DNA of 22,401 nt from Burkholderiaceae bacterium (GTDB taxonomy: Bacteria; Pseudomonadota; Gammaproteobacteria; Burkholderiales; Burkholderiaceae). Below the pieces are notes generated by a model. It saw only the letters and a program-made list of their open reading frames with translations. It was not told the DNA's origin and did no database searches. The position numbers and the translations under genes were made by a program. The DNA lies in contig JASLEM010000227.1 in assembly GCA_030151165.1 (NCBI GenBank), positions 1-22,401 on the forward strand, written 5' to 3'. Shown here piece after piece: positions 1-6,775 of this stretch. Within the stretch, counting starts at the first letter, position 1. Each line of letters starts with the position of its first letter.

Positions 1-1110
1 GGCGCGATGTGGCTGCAGTCGCTGATCGACATCCAGAGCGACACGCACGACTCGAGCGAGTTCCTCGAGCACATCAAGATCGACCTGTTCCCCGAGGCCG
101 TCTACGTCTTCACGCCCAAGAGCAAGATCCTCGCGCTGCCGCGCGGCGCGACGCCGATCGATTTCGCCTACGCGATCCACTCCGACGTCGGCGACCACTG
201 CGTCGCGGCGAAGGTCAACGGCGAGCCGGTGGCGCTGCGCACCGAGCTGAAGAGCGGCGACGTCGTCGAGGTCAGCACCTCGCCCAACGCGCGCCCCAAT
301 CCGTCGTGGCTCAACTCCGTGCGCACCGGCCGCGCGCGTTCCAAGATCCGTCACTTCCTGAAGAACCTCGAGCAGGAGGAATCGATCGCGCTCGGCGAGA
401 AGCTGCTCACGCAGGCGCTGCGCACCGAGGGCATGCAGGTGCCCGGCGACGAGCCCGAGCACGCCGCGCTGTGGCAGGCGCTCACGCGCTGGAGCGGCAG
501 CCGCAGCCGTTCGGAGCTGCTGGCCGACATCGGCCTCGGCCGCAAGATCGCCGCGATCGTCGCCAAACGGCTCGCGCAGCTGCTGGGCGACCACGGCACG
601 CGCCCGGACGCCGTCTCGCTGACGATGGGCCGCTACGCCGACCGCGAGGCGCAGGTGGTGCAGAACGTCGTCGAGATCGACGGCAGCGAAGGCGCGTCGG
701 TGCAGCTGGCGACCTGCTGCCGCCCGATCCCTGGCGATGAAGTGGCCGGTTATTTCGGCGGCGAAGGCCTGACGGTGCACACGACCGACTGCTCGATCGG
801 CCGCCGCCTGCGCGAGCGCGACGGCGAGCGCTGGATGGACGTCGACTGGGCCGAGCAGCTGTCGCGCCCGTTCGAGAGCGCGGTGAGCGTGCTGGTGCAG
901 AACAGCAAGGGCGTGCTCGCGCAGGTCGCGCAGGCGATCAGCTCGGCGGAGGCCGACATCACCCACATCGACATGGGCGACGAGCGCGCCGCCGAATCGA
1001 CCGAGCTGCACCTGCTCGTGAGCGTGCGCGACCGGCTGCACCTGGCAGACGTGCTGCGCACGCTCAAGCGCGCGCCGGCCGTGCTGCGCGCTGCGCGAGT
1101 CAAACCGTGA
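1..1110 (+). CDS. spoT: Bifunctional (p)ppGpp synthetase/hydrolase (RelA/SpoT family), C-terminal part, 5' truncated
   Basis: The reading frame is open from the first base and the homology starts mid-protein, so the HD hydrolase and most of the synthetase lie before the window. What remains is the regulatory half. There is a TGS domain (VYVFTPKSKILALPRGATPIDFAYAIH, split here only as a description: roughly residues 30-95 of the visible part), a helical segment, the conserved-cysteine/zinc-finger-like region with the pair in ATCCRPIPGDEV, and a C-terminal ACT domain beginning near SVLVQNSKGVLAQVAQAI. Family knowledge: Rel/SpoT enzymes make and degrade the alarmone (p)ppGpp in the cytosol, and the C-terminal half senses ribosome or starvation state. 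The hydrolase/synthetase balance (SpoT versus RelA type) cannot be judged because the catalytic half is missing. The final codons overlap the next gene by GTGA, which suggests translational coupling. Confidence 0.95.
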   Translation, partial: GAMWLQSLIDIQSDTHDSSEFLEHIKIDLFPEAVYVFTPKSKILALPRGATPIDFAYAIHSDVGDHCVAAKVNGEPVALRTELKSGDVVEVSTSPNARPNPSWLNSVRTGRARSKIRHFLKNLEQEESIALGEKLLTQALRTEGMQVPGDEPEHAALWQALTRWSGSRSRSELLADIGLGRKIAAIVAKRLAQLLGDHGTRPDAVSLTMGRYADREAQVVQNVVEIDGSEGASVQLATCCRPIPGDEVAGYFGGEGLTVHTTDCSIGRRLRERDGERWMDVDWAEQLSRPFESAVSVLVQNSKGVLAQVAQAISSAEADITHIDMGDERAAESTELHLLVSVRDRLHLADVLRTLKRAPAVLRAARVKP

Positions 1111-2399
1111 CGAAGGACGCCGGCACGCCGCCCCCGGAAGGCCAAGGGAGCGGCGGAGCTGGCTCCGCCAGTCCGCTCGCGGCCGGCCCCTCGGGGGCAG
1201 CGACCGTCGGGGAGCGTGGGGCACCTGGTCGCGGCTGGAAGACCTGGCATCGCGTCATGCTCGCGGGCGCGGTCGTCACCGCGATCGCGCTGGCCGTCAT
1301 CACCTTCGCCGTGCACGATGCGAAGCGCCGCATCCTGCAGGCGCTCGGGCCGCGCGCGACGGTCGGCGAGATCTCGCTGAGCTACCCGCTCGTCACGCTG
1401 CGCGACGTGAAGATCGCCGCCGACCCCGCCGCCGGCGCGTGGCCGGCGAAGGAGGAGTTCCACGCCGCGCTGGTGCAGGTGCGCATCGACATCGGGAGCC
1501 TCTGGGCCTATCGCCGCGGCGCGCCGCTGCGCATCTCGGACGTGCGCGTCGAGGACGGCCTGCTCGTGATGCTGCGCACGAAGGATCACCTGACGACGCT
1601 GCCCGCGCTGCGCGAAACCTCGCGCGCGAAGGCCGAGTCGATCGCCGCGTCGCAAGGCCTCGGCGCCAGCGCGGTGGACGCGGCCGCGACGAAGGATCCG
1701 TCCGACGACACCGTGACCTCGCTCGTCGTCGAGCATGCGAGCATCGACCGCATGGCCGTCGACCTCTACGACCGCACGCTGCCCGGCGGCAGCCAGTACC
1801 ACGTGCGCTTCGAGCAGGTGCAGGGCCGCATCGACGGCATCGCGCTGCCGGGCCTGATGGCGCCCATCGCCACCGACCTGCACGGCGTGCTCAAGGGCGT
1901 CGCGCACGACGGCACGGTGTCGATCAAGGGCACGTTGACGCCGTCGAAGCACGACGCCGAGCTCGCGTTCCGGCTCGCCGACGTCGACCTCGTCGCGCTG
2001 CAGCCCTACCTGATCCGCTTCGGCGAACGGCCGGTCAAGCAGGGCTCGCTGGACCTGTCGCTCGACGCGCACGTCGCGAACCACCAGCTCGAGGCCCCGG
2101 GCCAGCTCACGCTGCGCGGGCTCGAGTTCGGGCCCAACGACGGCAACGGCACCTTCGCCGGCGTCGGCCGCCGCGCGGTGCTCGCTGCGCTGCAGAAGGA
2201 CGGCCGCATCGACCTCCGGTTCACGCTCGAGGGCCGCACCGACGACCCGAAGTTCTCGCTCGACGAGAAGCTGGGCATCCGCGTCGCCGCGGTGCTGGGC
2301 GAGACGGTGGGCCTGAGCGTCAAGGGCGTCGTCGAAGGCGTCGGCGACGTGGTGCGCGGGCTGTTCAACGGCGCGAAGGTCGACAAGACTCCGCACTGA
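1107..2399 (+). CDS. DUF748/AsmA-like inner-membrane protein
   Basis: This is a 430-residue protein with a GTG start inside the stop of the preceding gene (GTGA overlap). It has a Gly/Ala/Pro-rich cytoplasmic N-terminus (about 1-45), one membrane segment (about 50-70, MLAGAVVTAIALAVITFAV) and a long periplasmic part rich in beta-forming repeats. Segments such as LDLVALQPYLIRFG and QGSLDLSLDAHVANHQL are typical of DUF748 proteins, a group related to AsmA/TamB-like bridge proteins. Those families act at the cell envelope, but no specific substrate is known for this one. The low-complexity N-terminus coincides with a GC-rich repeat element (see the repeat at 1191-1209), so the true start could be later, although the membrane segment requires a start before about position 1250. 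Family assignment is moderately sure; function is unknown. Confidence 0.8.
   Translation: MTKDAGTPPPEGQGSGGAGSASPLAAGPSGAATVGERGAPGRGWKTWHRVMLAGAVVTAIALAVITFAVHDAKRRILQALGPRATVGEISLSYPLVTLRDVKIAADPAAGAWPAKEEFHAALVQVRIDIGSLWAYRRGAPLRISDVRVEDGLLVMLRTKDHLTTLPALRETSRAKAESIAASQGLGASAVDAAATKDPSDDTVTSLVVEHASIDRMAVDLYDRTLPGGSQYHVRFEQVQGRIDGIALPGLMAPIATDLHGVLKGVAHDGTVSIKGTLTPSKHDAELAFRLADVDLVALQPYLIRFGERPVKQGSLDLSLDAHVANHQLEAPGQLTLRGLEFGPNDGNGTFAGVGRRAVLAALQKDGRIDLRFTLEGRTDDPKFSLDEKLGIRVAAVLGETVGLSVKGVVEGVGDVVRGLFNGAKVDKTPH
1191..1209 (+). repeat. GC-rich interspersed repeat, copy A
   Basis: TCGGGGGCAGCGACCGTCG matches copy B at 9006-9024 with one mismatch. It lies inside the low-complexity N-terminal coding part of the DUF748 gene and is preceded by the palindrome GAGCTGGCTCC-like sequence near 1157-1167 and GGCCCCTCGGGGGC near 1185-1198. 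Confidence 0.45.
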
Positions 2400-2419
2400 T
2401 CCGGCCGCGAAGCTGGCGC

Positions 2420-2458
2420 GACGCGACGCCTCCCGGCGCCCGCGTCGCGCGTCGCGTC
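2420..2458. terminator. Inverted repeat between convergent genes, possible bidirectional terminator
   Basis: A perfect 10-base inverted repeat (GACGCGACGC at 2420-2429, GCGTCGCGTC at 2449-2458) with a 19-base loop sits between the stops of the DUF748 gene and the convergent transporter gene. Its right arm touches the transporter stop codon. There is no T-tract on either strand, so the intrinsic terminator role is only a guess from position. Confidence 0.4.
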
Positions 2459-3914
2459 AATGCGCCGGCAGCACGGCGGCGTCGAGGGCCGCGTCTTCCG
2501 GCAGCGCGTCCGGCGCGAGGATGCGGCCGAACACGGCGCGCACGGCCAGCAGCAGCACGCCGGCGCCGCCGACGAGCGCCGCGTGCATCGCCCAGAACTG
2601 CGCGCCGGGCATCGTGTCGATGAAGCCGGCGAGCCAGCCCACGAACGAGTTGCCGATGAACAGGTGCAGGTAGTAGATGCCGATCACGACGCCGGTCAGG
2701 CTCTTCGGCGAGACGCGCGAGTACAGCGCGAGGCCGACCGGCAGGATGTTGGCGAAACCGATGTCGTTGACGAGCGTGTAGACGACCGTCCAGATCGCGC
2801 TGACGCGCACGTGCGAGGTGTCGACCATGTGGCCGGCGATCACCATCAGCCCGGGGCCGCCCGCGGCGACCAGCGAGCCGATCGCCATCTTCATCAGCTC
2901 GTCCGGCTCGTCGCGATGGTTGCGCTTCGCCCACCAGCGCCAGAACATCACCGACAGGATCATCGTGAGCGTGCTGACGATCGCGTCGACCGCCTGCAGC
3001 CACGTCACCGGCACCTGCCAGCCGAACAGCACCAGGTCCATGTGCTCGTCCGACCACAGCGGGAAGCCGATCGAGAACTGCTGGTTGCCGACGATGGACA
3101 GCATCAGCACCGGGATCATCGCGACCAGCAGCGCCAGGCGCGCCCACTCGATGCGCGTCAGCGACGGTCGGGCGACCGCGGCCTTCGCGGCCGCGCCGCG
3201 CGGCGCCTCGGGCGGCAGCCACCTGCGGCCGGCGAGGTACACGACGAGGCCGATCAGCATGCCCACGCCCGCGGCGTCGAAGCCCCAGTGCCAGGCCACC
3301 TTCTCGCCGAGCGTGCCGCAGACGAACGGCGCGACGATCACCGCGATCTGCACGGCCAGCAGGAAGATCTGGAACGCGCTCGCGCGGCGCTTGTCGCCCG
3401 GCGCGTAGAGGTCGCCGACCTGCGCCGCGATGTTGCCCTTGAAGCAGCCGACGCCGACCAGCAGGCACGCGATCGCGCCGAGGAAACTGGCCTCGAACGC
3501 CATCAGGAAATGGCCGAGCGCCATCAGGCTCGCGCCGATCACGACGGTCTTCGTGCGCCCGAGCCAGCGGTCGGCCACGAGGCCGCCGAAGATCGGCGTC
3601 AGGTAGACGAAGCCGCCGTAGAGGCCGGTCAGCGCGGCGGCCATCTTCAGCGGCGTGTCCGCCCCGAAGGTGTTCTGCAGGAACGCGTGGACGGGCGCGA
3701 TGCCGGCGACGTCGTTGAGGTGCTCGGGCAGGAACAGGTACTTGCTGAGGTACAGCACCAGCAGGCCCTGCATGCCGTAGTACGAGAACCGTTCCCACAG
3801 CTCGCAGAACGCGAGCCAGCCGAGGCCGGCGGGATGGCCGAAGAACGCGCGGTCGTCACGCATATAGCCCTTCGTGGGGGCGTCGGCGTCGACAGGAGGG
3901 GAGATCGAGGACAC
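2457..3914 (-). CDS. Proton-dependent oligopeptide transporter (POT/PTR family, MFS)
   Basis: This 485-residue multi-spanning membrane protein has POT-family hallmarks. The N-terminal helix carries the ExxER motif (E38-x-x-E41-R42) followed by FSYYGMQGLLVLYL, which is used for proton coupling. GGFVYLTPIFGGLVADRWLG is the conserved loop after helix 2, and GCFKGNIAAQVGDLY lies in helix 4/5. Family members import di- and tripeptides with protons across the inner membrane; the substrate here cannot be told from the sequence. The length fits bacterial DtpT/Dtp proteins. The start at 3914 is a GTG with a weak ribosome site. An ATG at 3863 (MRDDRAFFGHP) is preceded by AAGGG and is a credible alternative, still upstream of the first membrane helix. 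It lies 133 bases downstream of the nucleotidyltransferase gene, so it probably has its own promoter. Confidence 0.93.
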   Translation of the reverse strand: MSSISPPVDADAPTKGYMRDDRAFFGHPAGLGWLAFCELWERFSYYGMQGLLVLYLSKYLFLPEHLNDVAGIAPVHAFLQNTFGADTPLKMAAALTGLYGGFVYLTPIFGGLVADRWLGRTKTVVIGASLMALGHFLMAFEASFLGAIACLLVGVGCFKGNIAAQVGDLYAPGDKRRASAFQIFLLAVQIAVIVAPFVCGTLGEKVAWHWGFDAAGVGMLIGLVVYLAGRRWLPPEAPRGAAAKAAVARPSLTRIEWARLALLVAMIPVLMLSIVGNQQFSIGFPLWSDEHMDLVLFGWQVPVTWLQAVDAIVSTLTMILSVMFWRWWAKRNHRDEPDELMKMAIGSLVAAGGPGLMVIAGHMVDTSHVRVSAIWTVVYTLVNDIGFANILPVGLALYSRVSPKSLTGVVIGIYYLHLFIGNSFVGWLAGFIDTMPGAQFWAMHAALVGGAGVLLLAVRAVFGRILAPDALPEDAALDAAVLPAH

Positions 3915-4047
3915 GGAGTGGTTTTCCGGAAATGGGGCGATGGCGAGGAATGTGGCCGAACCGGGGCGGTGTCACAAGACGGAGTGACCCGGGGACGGCC
4001 ATGAAGTGCGGAAATCGCGGATCGAACGGCGAGGTGCGATTGTCGCG

Positions 4048-4608
4048 TCACATCTCCGGCGGTTCGCGGCGATCGTCGCGAACGGCTTTCGCCCATCGGC
4101 GAATGGTCGCGCGAAGCCGGCGCTGCTGTTCGCCGTCGAGGGGCATGAGCGACACCATGTCCAGCGCCTCTGCCCATCGAACATGATCGTGTTCGACCAG
4201 AGCCATGCAGAACTCGCGATCCTTGTCTCGCCCAGCGGCGGCCTTGGATAGGAAAATGTCGACGGTGTCGAGGCAGTAGCCAACCCGATCGTTCGTCGCC
4301 GCGTTCTGGATCCGGTGGACTCGACTCATCCACCCGAAAGGCAGCAACGCCGTCTCGGGGCCGACGCCTTGAGCGTAGTAGCCGTAGGTATCGTGGAACT
4401 GCGAGCCTTCGCCGAGAGCGCCTTCGATCTTTTCCGCCAACTCGGGGGCCTGCAACGGATAGATGTCGGCCTCCGCCGACATCGTGAAAACTTCCGCCGG
4501 GTTCGGAACCGCTCCCAGAATGGACTGGCTGCCGACGATGACGAACTCGTATTGGTCTGTCACGTCGCCGCTGGCCCGGATGATGTGTTCGAGTTCTTCG
4601 CGAGTCAT
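4048..4608 (-). CDS. DUF6036-like nucleotidyltransferase, probable toxin-like partner of the upstream XRE protein
   Basis: This 186-residue soluble protein starts at the ATG inside the ATGA overlap with the upstream HTH gene. From memory it resembles DUF6036 nucleotidyltransferases: the opening TREELEHIIRASG, VIVGSQSILG, a midsection HDTYGYYAQGVGPETALLP and a C-terminal GRDKDREF. Nucleotidyltransferase-fold signs are G26-S27-Q28 and the acidic pair E46-x-D48 (SAEADIYP), matching the GS...(D/E)xD metal site. D117-x4-K122 with R127-x-K129-D130-x-x-F133 resembles the lysine/arginine region of AbiEii/MNT proteins. Such enzymes transfer nucleotides to tRNA or protein targets in some toxin-antitoxin systems; no target is visible here. 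G+C is lower than in neighbouring genes by eye. Toxin function is inference from fold and operon layout; a plain housekeeping or orphan nucleotidyltransferase remains possible. Confidence 0.8.
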   Translation of the reverse strand: MTREELEHIIRASGDVTDQYEFVIVGSQSILGAVPNPAEVFTMSAEADIYPLQAPELAEKIEGALGEGSQFHDTYGYYAQGVGPETALLPFGWMSRVHRIQNAATNDRVGYCLDTVDIFLSKAAAGRDKDREFCMALVEHDHVRWAEALDMVSLMPLDGEQQRRLRATIRRWAKAVRDDRREPPEM

Positions 4609-5282
4609 GGCGACCGCCCGTGATCTTCGTCGCCCAGCACGATGCCCTTCCTCAGCGCGCTCACCTGCGCGAGAACACGATCTCGCGCCTGCTGCGGCAG
4701 TACCGCGGTCAACGGGGAGGCTTGGCGAAGTTCCTGAGCCCGTCGAGTGCGAGACAGGATCTTGCGCCACTGGCCCTGGCGAAGGATGTCCTTCCACTCC
4801 ATCCACAGGCTGCTGGAACGCGAGTTGCCGCCCTCCAGCCATCGTTGCAGTGTGGCCTGGGCCTGCAGCAGCAGCGCAGGGTCGGATCGAACCTGCCGCA
4901 CGGCCTCTTCGTGAAGCGCCAGGCTCTGCAGGTCCTGCACCTGATGACGAGACTCATCGACCGACACCACCACCTGCACCGCGGGACGCACACGACGAGA
5001 CTTCGAGCCGGCCGATCCTGCCGGCCCCGGCTGCATGGCATCGCCAGCCAGCAACGCCAGTTCCCCGCTGACGCCGAGCACCGACATCACTCGCAGATAG
5101 GTTCCCATGGAAGGCCCGGGATCCCCGGCTTCGACCGCGCTCAACGTCGTGCGCGAAATGCCTACGCGCCCAGCCATCTCGACGGTACCCAGGCCCTGCG
5201 CCTTGCGAAGACGCTTGAGCCTGTCCCCCAGTTGCAACAGCAGCTGACGCTCAAGTATCGCCGTATCGTTCGGATCAATCAT
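4605..5282 (-). CDS. XRE-family HTH protein with helical C-terminal domain, probable antitoxin/autoregulator
   Basis: This 225-residue protein starts MIDPNDTAILERQ; the chosen ATG lies directly against an operator-like inverted repeat. Residues about 17-75 form a Cro/C1-type HTH (LGDRLKRLRKAQGLGTVEMA, GISRTTLSAVEAGDPGPSM). A linker (80-105) leads to an alpha-helical C-terminal domain (about 115-210) with W148, W160, W163 and W172 and the signature ELRQASPL-x4-LPQQARDRV. I recall this helical, LRQxSP-containing domain in HTH proteins encoded next to nucleotidyltransferases, but could not check it. Its stop overlaps the nucleotidyltransferase start by ATGA, an arrangement usual for antitoxin-first modules. 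It probably represses its own promoter through the inverted repeats at 5282-5323. Early codons include the rare ATA, unlike the neighbouring GC-rich genes, which hints at transfer. A start further upstream would run into the promoter and is unlikely. Confidence 0.85.
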   Translation of the reverse strand: MIDPNDTAILERQLLLQLGDRLKRLRKAQGLGTVEMAGRVGISRTTLSAVEAGDPGPSMGTYLRVMSVLGVSGELALLAGDAMQPGPAGSAGSKSRRVRPAVQVVVSVDESRHQVQDLQSLALHEEAVRQVRSDPALLLQAQATLQRWLEGGNSRSSSLWMEWKDILRQGQWRKILSRTRRAQELRQASPLTAVLPQQARDRVLAQVSALRKGIVLGDEDHGRSP

Positions 5283-5303
5283 TTGTCCAATATTTTGGAC
5301 AAA
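5282..5303. promoter_or_regulatory. Operator-like inverted repeat O1 overlapping the XRE start codon and -10
   Basis: A perfect 9-base inverted repeat, TTTGTCCAA (5282-5290) and TTGGACAAA (5295-5303), is separated by TATT. It covers the probable -10 element and touches the start codon, so a bound HTH dimer would block transcription initiation. It is the natural candidate for autoregulation by the XRE protein encoded next to it. Confidence 0.65.
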
Positions 5304-5320
5304 ATATGGAATTTTGTCAA
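5292..5320 (-). promoter_or_regulatory. Sigma70-like promoter of the XRE/nucleotidyltransferase operon
   Basis: On the minus strand a perfect -35 TTGACA (plus-strand 5315-5320) is followed after 17 bases by CAAAAT (5292-5297) as a -10 element. Transcription would begin only a few bases before the ATG at 5282, giving a leaderless or nearly leaderless mRNA; only a very close GGA is available as a ribosome site. The region 5281-5334 has 14 G+C in 54 bases, in strong contrast to its surroundings. Confidence 0.6.
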
Positions 5321-5323
5321 AAT
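5311..5323. promoter_or_regulatory. Second operator-like palindrome O2 over the -35 box
   Basis: ATTTTG-T-CAAAAT is a perfect 6-base palindrome around one central base, and it overlaps the TTGACA -35 element. It shares the TTGTC/GACAA core with O1. Two related sites suggest cooperative repression, though AT-rich promoters can form such palindromes by chance. Confidence 0.45.
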
Positions 5324-5334
5324 TATCAGACAGT

Positions 5335-6192
5335 TCAGCGCGCGGCCGCACCCTTCCTGACGAGCTTGATCTCGAACAGCTTGGGCCACATCTTGCCGGT
5401 GACGAACAGGCGCTTGCCGGCGGCGTCGTAGGCGATGCCGTTGAGCACGTCGGTGTGGTTGGGGATGAAGTCGGACTTCGGCAGCAGGCCGGTCATGTCG
5501 ATCCAGCCGATGACATGGCCCGTCTTCGGGTCGATGCGCGCGATGCGGTCGGTCTGCCAGATGTTGGCGTAGATCTCGCCGTCGACCCATTCGAGCTCGT
5601 TGAGCTGGTCGACGGGCTTGCCCTGCGCGGTGACGTGGATGCGGTGCGTCTCGACGAGCGTGTCCGGGTTGAGGAAGCGGATGTCGGGCGTGCCGTCGCT
5701 CATCACCATCTCGGTGTCGTTGTGCGTCAGGCCCCAGCCCTCGCCCGGGTAGCCGAACTGGCCCTTGACGTCGAAGCTGTCGAGGTCGAGCACGTAGCCC
5801 ACCTGCCCCTTCCACGTGAGCCCGACCAGCTTGCCGTTCCACGGCGCGATGCCCTCGCCGAACATGTCGGCCGGCAGGTTCGCGCGCTCCAGCACCTGGC
5901 CGGTCTCGAGCTTGACCTTGCGCACCGACGAGTGGCCGTCGAGCCCCGTGCTCTCGTACAGGTAGCCGCCCTGGTAGAACAGGCCCTCGGTGAAGGCGTT
6001 CAGGTCGTGCGGATAGGCGTGGACGACCTTGTAGCCGTAGACCGGGATCGGCGCGTTGGCCGCGGCGTTCGCGGTCGCGGTCGCGGTCGCGGGCGCGGAG
6101 GCCGGCGCGGCGGTCGCGGCGCTCGACGCGGCGAACGCCGCGGCGAGGAAAGCGGCACCAAGCGTGCGCGCTGTCGTTGTCTGGAGATTCAT
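5335..6192 (-). CDS. Secreted glutaminyl-peptide cyclotransferase (glutamine cyclotransferase, plant/bacterial type)
   Basis: This 285-residue protein has a signal peptide (about 1-29, hydrophobic core LGAAFLAAAFAASSAATA), an Ala/Thr-rich linker, then one beta-propeller domain of the glutamine cyclotransferase family. Family-typical segments are AFTEGLFYQGGYLYESTG, MFGEGIAPWNGKLVGLTWK, GEGWGL, LNELEWVDGEIYANIW, TDRIARIDPKTG and VLNGIAYD. Enzymes of this family convert N-terminal glutamine of peptides to pyroglutamate with loss of ammonia; here it would act in the periplasm. It begins 13 bases after the greB stop, so it is likely in the same transcript as the WYL regulator and greB. The linker is encoded by a short GCGGTC tandem repeat (6071-6088). 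The family is certain; the natural substrate is unknown. Confidence 0.93.
   Translation of the reverse strand: MNLQTTTARTLGAAFLAAAFAASSAATAAPASAPATATATANAAANAPIPVYGYKVVHAYPHDLNAFTEGLFYQGGYLYESTGLDGHSSVRKVKLETGQVLERANLPADMFGEGIAPWNGKLVGLTWKGQVGYVLDLDSFDVKGQFGYPGEGWGLTHNDTEMVMSDGTPDIRFLNPDTLVETHRIHVTAQGKPVDQLNELEWVDGEIYANIWQTDRIARIDPKTGHVIGWIDMTGLLPKSDFIPNHTDVLNGIAYDAAGKRLFVTGKMWPKLFEIKLVRKGAAAR
6071..6088. repeat. GCGGTC hexamer tandem repeat in the cyclotransferase linker
   Basis: Three perfect copies of GCGGTC, with degenerate flanking units, encode the Ala-Thr linker after the signal peptide. Copy-number change would alter linker length without a frameshift. Confidence 0.7.
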
Positions 6193-6205
6193 TCGGGTTC
6201 CGTGT

Positions 6206-6775
6206 TCAGTCCTTGGCGACGGGCGCCGGATAGCGCACCGCGACCACCTCGATCGTCTCGACGCCGCCCGGCGTCACGAGCTGCAGCGTGTCGCCCTCGC
6301 GCGCCTTCAGCAGCGTACGCGCGATCGGCGACACCCAGCTGACCTCGCCCTGTAGCGAATCGACTTCGTCGATGCCCTTGATCGTGATCGTGCGCTCGCT
6401 GCCGTCGTCGTTCGCGTAGGTCACCGTCGCGCCGAAGAAGACCTGGTCGTTGCCGAAGTGCGCGGACGGGTCGGCGACGACGGCGATGTCCAGCCGCTTG
6501 ATCAGGAAGCGGATGCGGCGGTCGATCTCGCGCAGCCGCTTCTTGCCATAGATGTAGTCGCCGTTCTCGCTGCGGTCGCCGTTGGACGCGGCCCAGTGCA
6601 CGATCTCGACGATCTTCGGGCGCTCGTCGTCGATCAGCGAGAGCAGTTCGGCGCGCAGGCGGTCGTGGCCGGCCGGCGTGATGTAGTTCTTCCCGCCGGC
6701 GGGCAGCGCGGGCAGCGAGGCGCCGTCCTCGTCGTCGTCCTCGGCGTCGGATTCCTTCGTGAAGGCCTTGTTCAT
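6206..6775 (-). CDS. greB: Transcription elongation factor GreB
   Basis: This 189-residue protein has an N-terminal antiparallel coiled coil (about 28-100) and a C-terminal FKBP-like domain (about 105-185). The coil tip carries the catalytic acidic residues of Gre factors in GDRSENGDY (D67, E70). The tip inserts into the RNA polymerase secondary channel and stimulates cleavage of backtracked RNA. YITPAGHDRLRAEL and KKRLREIDRRIRFL match GreB. FGATVTY and GEVSWVSPIARTLL, in the FKBP-like half, also fit. An unusual acidic stretch (ESDAEDDDEDG, 8-18) precedes the coiled coil. The start ATG lies inside the stop of the WYL regulator gene (ATGA), which makes translation probably coupled to the regulator. 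In related bacteria greB often sits directly after spoT; here other genes separate them. Confidence 0.95.
   Translation of the reverse strand: MNKAFTKESDAEDDDEDGASLPALPAGGKNYITPAGHDRLRAELLSLIDDERPKIVEIVHWAASNGDRSENGDYIYGKKRLREIDRRIRFLIKRLDIAVVADPSAHFGNDQVFFGATVTYANDDGSERTITIKGIDEVDSLQGEVSWVSPIARTLLKAREGDTLQLVTPGGVETIEVVAVRYPAPVAKD

Noticed and set aside
2460..4004. Plus-strand frame opposite the POT transporter
   Set aside because: Gln/Asp/Arg/His-rich composition typical of an antisense shadow; the minus strand encodes the full transporter with ExxER motif.
4620..5360. Plus-strand frame opposite the XRE gene
   Set aside because: No domain and no ribosome site; the XRE frame has a clear HTH, promoter and ATGA coupling.
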